NCBI GenBank assembly: GCA_963724195.1
Contig: CAVRTQ010000005.1
Coordinates: 1-64,000 of the forward strand
Length of the DNA stretch: 64,000 bases
Source: Solirubrobacter sp963724195
GTDB lineage: Bacteria; Actinomycetota; Thermoleophilia; Solirubrobacterales; Solirubrobacteraceae
Reading direction: 5' to 3'
This document shows positions 22,052-31,949 of this stretch, piece after piece (positions within the stretch are counted from its first letter, which is position 1; each line of letters begins with the position of its first letter). The notes under the pieces are model-generated. The model was not told where the DNA came from and searched no databases. It was given only the letters and a program-made list of their open reading frames with translations. The translations under genes and the position numbers were made by a program.

Positions 22052-22929
22052 GCTCGCGCCACCTCCGGCGAGCCGAACAGGCCCTGCGGGCGCACGAGCA
22101 GCACGGCGAGGATGACGCCCAGCGGGACGAGGATCTTCAGGTCCTGACCGATGAACTCCACGTAGCCGCCGGCGAGCGCCTCGGCGACGCCGATGATCCA
22201 GCCGCCGAGCACGGCGCCGAACGGCGAGTCGAACCCGCCCAGCGTGGCGGCCGCGAACGAGTAGATGATCACCGGCCCCATCAGGCCCGGGTCCAGGAAC
22301 AGGCGCGGGGCGACGAGCACGCCCGCGAGCGCGCCGCACACCGCGGCCATGCCCCAGCCGAGCATCAGCATGCGCCCGACGGGGATGCCGACGAGCCGGC
22401 TGGCCGCCGGGTCCACGGCCGCGGCGCGCATGGCCAGCCCGAGCGTGGTGTGCTGGAAGATCAGCCACAGCACGCCGACGACGCCGAGCAGCACGGCGAG
22501 CAGTCCGACGGCCTCGTAGCTCACGCCGACGCCGGCGAGGTCGGCGCTGCCGTCCGGGAACAGGTTCGGGAAGCCGCGGTTGGTCGAGCCCCAGATCCAG
22601 CGCGCCAGGCCGTTGACGAGGATGAAGAGGCCGAGCGTGACCGTCACCAGCGTGAGCTCCTGCCCGCCCTCGACGGGCCGGATCAGCACGCGCTCGATCA
22701 CCATCCCGCCGACGAGCGAGACGGCGAGCGTGAGCAGGATCGCCGGCGCCAGCGCGACGCCCGCCTCGGTGAGGCTCCAGGCGATGAACGTGGAGAACAT
22801 CGCGAACTCGCCCTGGGCGAAGTTGACGATCCCGGTGGAGCGGTAGATCAGCACCAGCGCCAGCGCCAGCGCGCCGTAGATCGAGCCCGTGGCGATGCCG
22901 TCGATGATCGTCTCGATGAACTGCTGCAC
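22048..22929 (-). CDS. livH: Branched-chain amino acid ABC transporter permease LivH
   Basis: 293 residues, eight or so membrane segments. Typical family features are the N-terminal DGIATGSIYGALALALVLIY and IVNFAQGEFAMF, and the central MRAAAVDPAASRLVGIPVGR coupling region. It pairs with LivM to form the membrane channel. It starts one base after the livF stop region, inside the same operon. Confidence 0.94.
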   Translation of the reverse strand: MQQFIETIIDGIATGSIYGALALALVLIYRSTGIVNFAQGEFAMFSTFIAWSLTEAGVALAPAILLTLAVSLVGGMVIERVLIRPVEGGQELTLVTVTLGLFILVNGLARWIWGSTNRGFPNLFPDGSADLAGVGVSYEAVGLLAVLLGVVGVLWLIFQHTTLGLAMRAAAVDPAASRLVGIPVGRMLMLGWGMAAVCGALAGVLVAPRLFLDPGLMGPVIIYSFAAATLGGFDSPFGAVLGGWIIGVAEALAGGYVEFIGQDLKILVPLGVILAVLLVRPQGLFGSPEVARA

Positions 22930-22930
22930 G

Positions 22931-23632
22931 TCAGTACCCCAGGTAGGCCTTGCGCATCGACTCGTCCGCGGACAGCTCGTCGGCCGTGCCGGAGAGCACG
23001 ACGCGGCCGGTCTCCAGCACGTGCGCGGCGTCCGCGAACTCGAGCACGAGGTTGGCGTTCTGCTCGACGACGAGCATCGCCGTGCCCTCGTCCTCCTTGA
23101 TCTGGCGCAGCACCTTGAACAGCTCGCGCGTGAGGTTCGGGGCGAGGCCGAGCGAAGGCTCGTCGAGCAGCATCAGCCGCGGGCGCAGCATCAGCGCGCG
23201 CCCGATCGCCAGCATCTGCTGCTCGCCGCCGCTGAGCGTCCCGGCGCGCTGGTGGCGGCGCTCCTCCAGCCGCGGGAAGAGCGTGAAGGCGCGCTTCAGG
23301 TCCGGCTTGCCGCCGCTCGTGTACGCACCGAGGCGCAGGTTCTCCTCGACCGTGAGCGGGGCGAACGTGCCGCGCCCCTCGGGCACGTGCGCGACCCCCA
23401 GCCGGACGATCTTCTCGGTCGCGCGCCCGGTCACGTCGCTGTCGCCGATCCGCACCCGGCCGCGCGGCTTGAGCATCCCGGAGATGGCCCGCAGCGTCGT
23501 GGTCTTGCCCGCGCCGTTGGCGCCGAGCAGCGCGACCGTCTCGCCCTCGCCGACGCTGAAGGAGACGTCGTCGAGCACGTTCACCGGCCCGTAGCCGGCG
23601 TGCAGGCCTTCGACCTCGAGCAGCGCGCTCAC
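22931..23632 (-). CDS. livF: Branched-chain amino acid ABC transporter ATPase LivF
   Basis: 233 residues. Walker A GANGAGKTTT, Q-loop, signature LSGGEQQM, Walker B LMLLDEPSLG, and the family's VPEGRGTFAPLTVEENL. The GTG start at 23632 overlaps the livG stop (GTGA), which decides the start over longer readings of the frame. It supplies one of the two nucleotide-binding subunits. Confidence 0.95.
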   Translation of the reverse strand: MSALLEVEGLHAGYGPVNVLDDVSFSVGEGETVALLGANGAGKTTTLRAISGMLKPRGRVRIGDSDVTGRATEKIVRLGVAHVPEGRGTFAPLTVEENLRLGAYTSGGKPDLKRAFTLFPRLEERRHQRAGTLSGGEQQMLAIGRALMLRPRLMLLDEPSLGLAPNLTRELFKVLRQIKEDEGTAMLVVEQNANLVLEFADAAHVLETGRVVLSGTADELSADESMRKAYLGY

Positions 23633-24387
23633 GCCGGCGCTCCCAGATAGGCCTCGATCACCCGCTCGTCCTGCTGGATCTCGCGCGGCGCACCCGCGGC
23701 GATCACGCGCCCGAAGTCCAGGACGACGACCTTGTCGCACACGCGCATCACGAGCCCCATGTGGTGCTCGACGATCAACACCGTGAGCTCGAGCTCGGCG
23801 GAGAGCGTCTGCAGCAACTCGGCGAGCTCGTCGACCTCACCGTGGCTGAGGCCGGAAGCGGGCTCGTCCAGGCACAGCAGCCGCGGCGTCTCGCACAACG
23901 CGCGGGCCAGCTCGACGCGCTTGAGCTGGCCGTAGGCGAGGCCGGCGACGGGACGGTCGGCGATGGCGGTGAGGCGCACGCGTTCCAGCGCCTCGTCCGC
24001 GTCGGCGGTCATCGCCGCCTCTTCGCGCTGGACGAGCGGGAGATGCAGCGCCGCCGCGACGAAACCGGAGCGGTGCCGGTGATGCGCGCCGAGCATCACG
24101 TTCTGGCGCACGGTGAGCGACGGGACGAGCGCGAGGTGCTGGAACGTGCGGGCGATGCCGAGCCCGGCGATCTCGTGCGGCTTGCGCTCGAGCACCTCCA
24201 CGCCGTCGAACCGGATCGAGCCGGAGGACGGCTCAGCGAGGCGGCTCAGGCAGTTGAACAGCGTCGTCTTGCCCGCGCCGTTGGGGCCGATCAGGCCGCA
24301 CACTTGGCCGTCGTCGACCGTCAGCTCCACGTCGTGGAGCGCCTTGACTCCCCCAAAGCGGACTGAAAGGCCGGTGACCTCCAGCAT
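23629..24387 (-). CDS. livG: Branched-chain amino acid ABC transporter ATPase LivG
   Basis: 252 residues. Walker A GPNGAGKTTLFNCL, the LivG-type GLGIARTFQHLALVPSLTVRQNV, a divergent signature segment LAYGQLKRVELARAL, and Walker B LLCLDEPASGL. First gene of the five-gene liv operon; GGGAGAG precedes the ATG. The signature LAYGQ in place of LSGGQ is a common LivG variant. Confidence 0.95.
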   Translation of the reverse strand: MLEVTGLSVRFGGVKALHDVELTVDDGQVCGLIGPNGAGKTTLFNCLSRLAEPSSGSIRFDGVEVLERKPHEIAGLGIARTFQHLALVPSLTVRQNVMLGAHHRHRSGFVAAALHLPLVQREEAAMTADADEALERVRLTAIADRPVAGLAYGQLKRVELARALCETPRLLCLDEPASGLSHGEVDELAELLQTLSAELELTVLIVEHHMGLVMRVCDKVVVLDFGRVIAAGAPREIQQDERVIEAYLGAPA

Positions 24388-24930
24388 CTCTCCCGCGCAG
24401 GAAATTACACGAAGTCAGACCAATGCGAGGCGGTTCAACCACCCGCGAACTCGACCGCCGGATTGTCGGCGTTGTGCATCGCGTCGCGGACGTCATCCAC
24501 CACGTCACGTTCGCGGGCGTTCTCAAGCGTTGCGCGAGGCTGCTGGCGAGTGCGCGCCCGGTGCCCTCGCCACCGTCTGCCTCTACGAGGCACCACCGCC
24601 GCCAAGGTCTGCGAGCAGGCCGAGCGCACCGGCATGCTCGCCGACGAGATCACCCTCGTCGCCGACCCCGTCCCCGTTTCCTAAAGGGCCAGGCCCTTTA
24701 TGGCTCGCGACGTGACGGCCCGCCCCTGATCGGTCGCCGGCCAGAGACCGCATGGGTCGCGGACGCGGCCGACGCGGCGCTCGCGGGCGTCGGCTCGCTC
24801 CTGCTGCTCGCGGCCTGTGCCGCCAAGTTCGTCGACATCCACGTCCGCAACATCCTCTCCAAGCTCAACTGCAAGACCCGGACCGAAGCCGCGAGCCGCG
24901 CCGCAGAGCTCGGCCTGCTCACTCGCTCGA
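24388..24930 (+). pseudogene. Regulator remnant: C-terminal LuxR-type helix-turn-helix fragment in a non-coding stretch
   Basis: No complete gene fits here. On the plus strand about 24825-24925 encodes KFVDIHVRNILSKLNCKTRT then EAASRAAELGLL, the recognition-helix half of a LuxR/NarL helix-turn-helix, with nothing recognisable as a receiver or ATPase before it. Another short open stretch (24568-24680, ending ADEITLVADPVPVS) may be the tail of a different lost gene. A palindromic repeat separates the two. The fragment runs into the end of the acyl-CoA synthetase gene on the other strand. Confidence 0.5.
24682..24700. repeat. Short palindromic repeat, copy 1 (GGGCC core)
   Basis: TAAAGGGCC-A-GGCCCTTTA, a perfect 19-base palindrome, followed by T. 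It lies in the degenerate intergenic stretch between livG and the acyl-CoA synthetase. Same TAAAG...CTTTA frame as four other copies in the window. Confidence 0.8.
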
Positions 24931-26722
24931 AGCGCCCTCGTACAGCGAGTCCACGTCGCCCGCGAACTTCTTGTAGACGACCGAGCGCTTGACCTTCAGG
25001 GTCGGCGTGAGCTCGCCCTCCTCCTGCGACAGGTCGCGCGGGAGGATCGCGAAGCGCTTGATCTGCTCGATCCGGGCGAACCGCTGGTTGACGGTGTCGA
25101 TGTCCTCCCAGATGCGCTCGCGGACCTTCTCGTTGGACGCCATCGACGCCGCGTCGGCCGGCACGCCGAGCTCCGCGGCGAGCTTCGGGCGCCTCGTCAG
25201 GGTCGATGGTGACGAGCGCCACCAGGTACGAACGGCGGTCGCCGGCCGCGATCGCCTGCGAGATGTAGCGCGTCTCGCGCAGCGCGGACTCGAGCATCTC
25301 CGGCGACACGTTCTTGCCGGAGCTCGTGATGATCAGGTCCTTCTTGCGCCCCGTGATGTGCACGTAGCCGTCGACGATCTCGCCCAGGTCACCCGAGTGC
25401 AGCCACCCGTCGGCGTCCATGATCGCGGCGGTGGCCTCCTCGTTGCGGTGGTAGCCCTTGAAGATGTGCGGGCCGCGCATGAGGATCTCGCCGTCCTCGC
25501 CGAGCGCGACCTCGGTGCCGGGCAACGGCCGCCCGACGGAACCCACCCGGACCTCGGAGATCGTGTTCAGCGTTGCCGCGGCGCACGTCTCCGTCATCCC
25601 GTAGCCCTCGAGCACGGGCACGCCGCAGGCGTAGAAGAACTCGATCACCTCGGCGCCGATCGGCGCCGCGCCGGTGATCAGCACCGGGTCGTTCGGGCCG
25701 AGCGCGTTCTTGACCTTCGACAGCGCGAGCTTGTGCCCGATCGCCGCCTGGGCCTTGACGAGCGGGCTGACCGAGCCGCCTTCACGCTTGGCCTTGGCCA
25801 CCTTCTCGCCGGTCGAGAGCGCGCGCTTGAAGATCGCGGCCTTCGCACCGCCGGCGCCCTCGGCCGTGCTGATCACGCGGGTCATGATCTTCTCGAGCAG
25901 GCGCGGGACCGTCGGGATATGGGTCGGCTTGGCCTCGGCGATGTCGGCCGCGAGGTTCTTCGTGTCCCCGCCCCAGAACGCCAGCGTCCCGCCGACCTCC
26001 AACGTGACGAACGAGACCATCCGCGCGAGCACGTGCGCCAAAGGCAGGTACTGGAAGATCACCGGCGGCTTGTCGCGCAACTTGAGACGGTCGATGTACG
26101 CGCCCGCCGTGTACAGCAGGTTCGCGTGCGAGAGCACGCAGCCCTTCGGCGGGCCGGTGGTGCCGGACGTGTACACGATCGTCGCGGTGTCCTCGGGCGC
26201 GACGGCCGCGGTCCGCTCGCGCGCGATGGTGTCCCCGGTCTCGGCGCCGCGGCTGCGCAGGTCGGCGAGCGTGATCGCACCCTCGGCCTCGCCCGACAGC
26301 ACGACGACGTGCTCGAGCTCGGGCAGCTGCTCACGGACCGACGCGATCTTCGCGGCCTGCGCGGCGTCCTCGAGCAGCACGACCTTCGAACCGCTGTGGG
26401 AGAGCACGTACTCGCACTCCTCCGACGAGTTCGTGTGGTACACGGGCACGACGACCGCGCCGGCGCAGAACGCGCCGAAGTCGGCCATCGTCCACTCGGG
26501 AACGGTGCCGCACAGGATCGCGACGGGGTCCCCGGTCTCCACGCCGAGTGAGGCCAGGCCGCCGGCGATCTCGCGGATCGCGCGGCCGAAGTCGGCGTAC
26601 GTGATGGTCGACCGCCCCGGGGCACGCATCGCGTCTCCCGAGTGACGGTCGGCGGCGGCGAGCGCAAGGCCGCCGAGCGAACGGAGCTCGGCAGCGGATG
26701 AGCGTTGGGCGGTGTCGGCCAT
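24919..26722 (-). CDS. Long-chain acyl-CoA synthetase (AMP-forming; one frameshift)
   Basis: ANL-superfamily ligase of about 600 residues, activating a fatty acid through an acyl-adenylate to acyl-CoA. AMP-binding signature YTSGTTGPPKG, then EGYGMTET, GWLHSGD and the hinge region TGRKKDLIITSSGKNVSPE. The C-terminal lid (LPRDLSQEEGELTPTLKVKR) lies in another frame; one base change near 25195 joins them. Close to the FAA1/FadD15 type of long-chain synthetase. Monocistronic by position, upstream of the liv operon on the same strand. Confidence 0.9.
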
Positions 26723-26822
26723 GTTCAGCCAACCCTACTTCGAACGGAGGGTTAGCGTGCATAGCCGATGCACCGCTTGATGGCGCGTTTATCAAGTGAC
26801 AGCGGAGGGGACTGGGGCGGCT

Positions 26823-29785
26823 GTGTCTCGCCGCCTCTCGTCATCGCACTGGTGCGGCGGTGCGCGCTCAGGCCGAGGCGCATCAGTTCTTGACACAAGG
26901 GTCACCGCGAGAGGCAGCGCGCGGCGCCGTGCCAGCAGGCACTGCGCCGAGGCGCGCCCGGGGTGGTCACGCGCGCCGGTGCTCGCGCCGAGCGCGGGGC
27001 AGATCACCGTGCGCCTGGACGGGCAGGGCGACTGGGACGTCGCGCTGTTCGGCGCCGACGGCCGAGCTCGTCGCCGGCGGCGGCTCGCCGGACGGGCAGG
27101 AGATCGCGCAGGGCTGGACGCTCGCGCCCGGGACGCTGACCGTGCAGGCCTGCCGGCGCAGCGGCACCGGCGCCGCCGAGCTGTCGGTCGCGCACGAGCC
27201 GCTGGTGGGGGACGCAGCGCAGGCGCGGGCGAACGCGCCCCAGCTCGTCTCGGTAGAACACGCCGACGCGCGCGGACAAGGACCGGCTCGTCGCGCTCGG
27301 CGTCGACATGACCGAGCACGGCGGCAAGACCGCCCTGGGTGTGGTCCTCCACGGCGCCGAGGACGACGCCAAGCTGCGCGACGCCGGCTTCACGCTGGCG
27401 CGTGCTGGTCGACGACCTCGTGCGCCGAGACAGCGCGCGCGAAGACCGCCGCTACGCCCGCCGTCGCGCACCGACGCTGCCGAGCGGCCGCGACGAGCTA
27501 CCGCAAGCTGGTCGACTACGAGACCGAGCTGAAGACGCTCGCGGCGGAGAACCCGGGCCTCGTGCGCCTGATCACGCTCCCCGAACAAGACGCTGGCGAG
27601 GGCCGCGACGGTGCTCGGGCATCGAGATCACCGAGAACGTCGACGCTCAACGACGGCAAGCCCGCGTTCCTGAACATGGGCGTCCACCACGCGCGCGAGT
27701 GGCCGGCGGGCGAGCTCACGATGGAGTGGGCGTACGAGCTGATCAACGGCTACAAGGCCGGCGACCCGCGCGCGACGCAGCATCGTCCAGCAGCAGCCGC
27801 AACCTCGTCGTGCCGATCGTCAACCCGGACGGCTTCAACGGCTCGCGCAGCGCCGGCGCTCCGGCCGACGGCAAAGGACGAGGCCATCGACGACACCGTG
27901 TACATCATCCAGAGCAAGCCGTCGGCGAGTACCGGCGCAAGAACTGCCGCGTCGGCGAGACCGACGACCGCGCTGCTGCACGTTCTCGGTCGGCCTGGCG
28001 GAGAACGGCGTGGACCCGAACCGCAACTACGCCCAGTTCTGGGGCGGCCCCGGCGTCGGACAGCAACCCGCTCGACGCAGACCTACCGCGGCCCGGCGCC
28101 GTTCTCGGAGCCCGAGTCGCGCAACATCCAGTGGCTCGTCTCCCGCAACCAGGTGACGACGCTGATCACCAACCACACGACGGCCGGCCTCGTGCTGCGC
28201 GCGCCCGGCCTGGCGGCGATCGGCGACCCGGTCGACGAGCACCGCGGCTACAAGGCGCTCGGCGACGCGATGGCCAAGCGAGAACGGCTACTTCAGCCAG
28301 AAGAGCTTCGAGCTCTACGACACCACGGGCACGACCGAGGACTGGAGCTACAACGCCACCGGCGGCTACGGCTTCACGTTCGAGCTCTACTGCGGCGCGC
28401 CCAACTACGACGACCGGCGACTGCGACGACCCGGCCTTCCACCCGCGCTTCGCGACGATGGTCGAAGGAGTGGGACGGCACGAGCGCGCAGGCCGACCAC
28501 GGCGGCATATCGACGGCAAGGGCAACCGCGAGGCGTTCTACATCGCCGCGGAGAGCACGATCGACGAAGCGCGCCACTCGGTGCTCGAGGGCATGGCGCT
28601 CCGGCCGGTGCCCGCGCTGCACGCTCACCAAGGACTTCAAGACCGACGCCTTCGAGGGCGCTCCCAACAGGTCGACGACCACCTGGAGACCGTGCTACGA
28701 CGTCGGCGCGTCGGGCGCGTTCCGCTGGCACGTGAACCCGTCGACGCGGCCGGTCGTGGCCAAGGGCTCGGCCAACCCGGGCACGCGCGAGCCCGGCGCA
28801 GAGCGCGGCCGGCCGGTACCGCGAGCACGCCGGTCGGCGCGTTCAAGGACCACGCGTTCACCGTGCCGGCCGACGGTGACAACGCGATCGCCGACTTCAG
28901 CGTGACGTGGGGGACACCGGCGAGCGACTGGGACATCGAGCTCTTCCAGGACACCAACGGCAACGGCGCCGCTCGACGCGGGCGAGCCGCTCGCGGGGGC
29001 AGTCGGCCCAGGGCCAGACGACTCGCGGAGCAGATCGTGGTGTCGGACCCGGCGGGCGCGTACGTCCTGCGCGTGACGAACTTCGCGGCGGTCGAGGACT
29101 ACTCGGTCACGGTCACCTTCAAGGCGCCGCAGGCCGCCCGGACGGAGAGCTACACGCTCACGTGCACGATCGACGGAGCCGTGGTGAAGACGTCGCAGGT
29201 CGTGGTCGAGCGCGCGGCCGTCGCGCGCGTGGAGCCGTGCCCGGCGGCGGGCGGCCAGGCCCCGCCGCCGACGCCGGTCGCCGTTCCGGCGCCGACCGGT
29301 ACCGCGGTGAAACCGTGCGCGCCGGTCGCGGCGCTCGCCGTGCAAGCCGAGCGGGCGCGGGCTGACCGCGCGCGGGCAGGGTCACGCTGTCCCGGGTCAC
29401 GGCGACGGGTCGAACGGCGCGTGGCCCGGTTCACGAACCGCTGGTCGAAGACGGCGCGGGACGGCTACTACGTCGTCGCGCGGCACGGGAACGCCGGTCG
29501 CGTTGCGGCGGTCGGGCGGGAAGTTCCGCGTCCTGGAGCCGTTCGAGCGCGCGACGTGCAACGCGCCGGGCCTCGCTCGGCCGGCCGGTGTTCGGCCGGA
29601 CGCTGAAGCTCTCCTACCGCGCGCAGACGCCGGTGAAGATCACGGTGCTGCGCGGTTCGAAGGTGGTCAAGCGCCTGTCGGGCAAGGCGAGCGGGACGTC
29701 CTCGCTCCGCCTGGCGCGCGGTGTCTACCGGGTGCGGTTCGAGGCCGGCGACTTCACCGCGACGCTCACGAGCCGTCGGCTGTGA
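26823..29785 (+). CDS. Exported zinc carboxypeptidase, M14 family, with C-terminal beta domains (frameshifted)
   Basis: The likely start is GTG near 26823 after GCGGAGGGGAC; the hydrophobic signal region is split by a frame change. A propeptide-like beta segment follows (QITVRLDGQGDWDVALFGAD). The M14 domain shows SYRKLVDYETELKTLAAENP, the zinc motif NMGVHHAREW (His and Glu ligands), NPDGFN, TYRGPAPFSEPES, a third-ligand region LITNHTT and FTFELYCG with the catalytic Glu. After it come a pre-peptidase-like beta domain (DWDIELFQDTNGNG) and another beta domain ending in FEAGDFTATLTSRRL. Many single-base frame changes break it throughout (for example near 27065, 27260, 27405, 28060 and 28965). 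Extracellular peptide breakdown fits the neighbouring amino acid transporter. Confidence 0.75.
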
Positions 29786-30234
29786 GGTCCATCGACATCA
29801 ACACGTCGTCGACGTATGCGCCCTCGAGGTAGAACAGCCCGCGCACGGTGCCCTCTTCGACGAAGCCGGACGCGGCGTAGAGGGCGCGCGCGGGCGTGTT
29901 GTGGCCGAGCACGCGCAGGGTGAGCTTGCGCGGCGCCCTCGGCACGGGCGCGCTCGATCGCCGCGTCGAGCAGGGCACGGGCGATGCCGCGGCGGCGGTA
30001 CGCGGCGTCGACCGTGAGTGCCTTGAGCTCGCGTACGTGGTCGACGGACGGGATCGGCCACACGCGGGCGAGCTTGGCGTAGCCCGCGAGCTCGCCTTCG
30101 AGGTCGTAGACGAGGACGCCGTCGGTGTCGAACGGGCCGCCCCGCGGAGCGACGGGGCTGTGCAGAAGCGAGAAGTTGCGCCGGTCGAGCGCGTCGAGGG
30201 CCCGCGCGTCGAGCGGGGTGGCGGAGCGGATCAC
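29766..30234 (-). CDS. GNAT-family N-acetyltransferase (frameshifted)
   Basis: A GTG start at 30234 overlaps the TetR stop codon. The fold order is right for GNAT: VYDLEGELAGYAKLARVW, then KALTVDAAYRRRGIARALLD (acetyl-CoA-binding R/Q-x-x-G-x-A loop), then LTLRVLGHNTPARALYAASGF. The last part is in another frame; one base change near 29940 joins them. About 155 residues. The substrate is unknown. Its end overlaps the convergent M14 gene by 20 bases. Coupling to the TetR gene suggests co-transcription. Confidence 0.75.
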
Positions 30235-30785
30235 TCGAGGATCAGGTCGCAGTAGCCGTCGGCGATCTGCTGCGCGGTCAGCCGGCCGCCGGGTTTGAGC
30301 CAGGTGGCGGTGTGGTTGACCATGCCGAGCAGGGCGAAGTGCTGGAGGCGGTCGGTGATGCCGACCTCGGCGAGGCGGCGGGCGAGGATCGCCTCGAACG
30401 CGTCGCGGCTGGCGCGCACGTCCTCCCACTCGGGCTCGTGCTCGATCGAGTGGCGCTCCTGGGCGAAGACGGCCATGTGGTCCAGGTGCGCCTCGATGTG
30501 CGCCACCCAGACGCGCACCAACGCGCGCAGCCGCTCCTCGGGCGTGCCGGTCTCGATGGCCGACGCCTGCTCGAGCAGCGGGTCCATCAGCTCGCTGAAG
30601 ATGGCCAGCAGCAGCGCTCGCTTGGAGCCGATGTAGTGGTACAGGCCGCCGCTGCGCAGGCCCGTGGCGTCGCTCAGGTCGTCCATCGACGTGGCCTGGA
30701 AGCCACGGCGCGCGAACAGCGCGGCGGCGATGCTGACGACCTCGCGCTGGCGCCGGTCGTATTTCTCTCTGCGGGCGGGTGGCAT
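30231..30785 (-). CDS. TetR-family transcriptional regulator
   Basis: 184 residues. The N-terminal helix-turn-helix reads IAAALFARRGFQATSMDDLS then GGLYHYIGSKRALL, a standard TetR DNA-binding domain. The C-terminal ligand domain (ERLRALVRVWVAHIEAHLDH ...) resembles fatty-acid or acyl-CoA-responsive TetR proteins. It is divergent from the acyl-CoA dehydrogenase with only 30 bases between start codons, so it very probably represses that catabolic operon and itself through a shared operator. Confidence 0.88.
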   Translation of the reverse strand: MPPARREKYDRRQREVVSIAAALFARRGFQATSMDDLSDATGLRSGGLYHYIGSKRALLLAIFSELMDPLLEQASAIETGTPEERLRALVRVWVAHIEAHLDHMAVFAQERHSIEHEPEWEDVRASRDAFEAILARRLAEVGITDRLQHFALLGMVNHTATWLKPGGRLTAQQIADGYCDLILE

Positions 30786-30815
30786 TTTGTAACGGGCGTT
30801 CGGTATAAGTTGTAC
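30786..30815. promoter_or_regulatory. Divergent promoter/operator between TetR and acyl-CoA dehydrogenase
   Basis: Only 30 bases separate the two start codons. The rightward strand has TATAAG (30804-30809) six bases before the ATG, which would make the dehydrogenase mRNA leaderless or nearly so. Imperfect dyad sequence (GTAACG-GG-CGTTCGGTA, 30789-30805) overlaps it and is a candidate TetR operator. Confidence 0.55.
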
Positions 30816-31949
30816 ATGAACTTCGATCTCCCCGACGACCACGAGCTGATCCGGCGCACCGTGCGCGACTTCGCGGAGCAGGAGGTCGCTCCGGTGGCGG
30901 AGGAGCTCGATCGCACGAAGGCGTTCCCGTACGCGATCGTCAAGCAGCTCGGGGAGCTCGGGCTGATGGGCATCCCGTTCCCGGAGGAGTACGGCGGAGG
31001 CGGGGGCGACTCGCTGGCCTACGCGCTGGCGGTCGAGGAGCTCACGCGCGTGGACTCGTCGGTGGCGATCACGCTGTGCGCGCACACGTCGCTGGGCACG
31101 CAGCCGATCTACCTGTTCGGCACCGAGGAGCAGAAGCAGGAGTGGCTGCCGAAGCTGACGTCGGGCGAGATCCTGGGCGCCTTCGGGCTGACCGAGCCCG
31201 AGGCCGGGTCGGACGCGGGCAACGTCCGCACGCGGGCGTCGCTGGGCGACGACGGCTGGACGATCAACGGCACCAAGCAGTTCATCACCAACGCCGGCAC
31301 GGACATCTCCGGCGTCGTGTGCATCACCGCGAAGACCGGTGAGGACGAGATCTCCAACCTGATCGTCCCGAACGGCACGCCGGGCTACTCGCAGGGCGAG
31401 CCGTACCGCAAGATGGGCTGGAACGCGTCCGACACGCGCCCGCTGAGCTTCGAGGACTGCGTCGTGCCGGAGGAGAACCTGCTCGGCCCGCGCGGCGGCG
31501 GCTTCAAGCAGTTCCTGCACGTGCTGGACATCGGGCGGATCGGCGTGGCGGCGATGGGCGTCGGCCTCGCGCAGGGCGCGCTCGACCAGGCTCTGGCGTA
31601 CGCGAAGGAGCGGCGCGCGTTCGGCAAGCCGATCTCCAAGTTCCAGGCCATCCAGGGCAAGCTCGCCGACATGGCGACGGAGATCGCGGCCGCGCGGCTG
31701 CTCGTCTACAAGGCGGCGCTCGAGAAGGACGCCGGCAAGAACTTCTCGCTCACCGCCGCGCAGGCGAAGCTCAAGACGGGCCGGCTCGCGGTGCGCTGCG
31801 CCGAGGAGGCCGTGCAGATCCACGGCGGCTACGGCTACATCGAGGAATACCCGGTCTGCCGTATGTACCGGGACGCGAAGATCCTCACCATCGGCGAGGG
31901 CACCGACGAGGTGCAGCAGATGGTCATCGCCCGCGCGCTGGGCGCCTGA
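30816..31949 (+). CDS. Acyl-CoA dehydrogenase (branched-chain/isovaleryl-type candidate)
   Basis: 377 residues with the complete family fold: GLTEPEAGSDAGNVRTRA (flavin and substrate region), GWTINGTKQFITNAG, RRAFGKPISKFQAIQGKLAD and C-terminal QIHGGYGYIEEYPVCRMYRD then AKILTIGEGT. An FAD enzyme that introduces the alpha-beta double bond in acyl-CoAs. Substrate is inferred from context: the next two genes are methylcrotonyl-CoA carboxylase-type subunits, so isovaleryl-CoA is a good candidate. The stop overlaps the next start (TGATG). Confidence 0.92.
   Translation: MNFDLPDDHELIRRTVRDFAEQEVAPVAEELDRTKAFPYAIVKQLGELGLMGIPFPEEYGGGGGDSLAYALAVEELTRVDSSVAITLCAHTSLGTQPIYLFGTEEQKQEWLPKLTSGEILGAFGLTEPEAGSDAGNVRTRASLGDDGWTINGTKQFITNAGTDISGVVCITAKTGEDEISNLIVPNGTPGYSQGEPYRKMGWNASDTRPLSFEDCVVPEENLLGPRGGGFKQFLHVLDIGRIGVAAMGVGLAQGALDQALAYAKERRAFGKPISKFQAIQGKLADMATEIAAARLLVYKAALEKDAGKNFSLTAAQAKLKTGRLAVRCAEEAVQIHGGYGYIEEYPVCRMYRDAKILTIGEGTDEVQQMVIARALGA

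Noticed and set aside
26758..26772. TGCAT-N5-ATGCA dyad before the M14 gene as an operator
   Set aside because: Short arms, no second copy in the window and no regulator next to it; may be chance.
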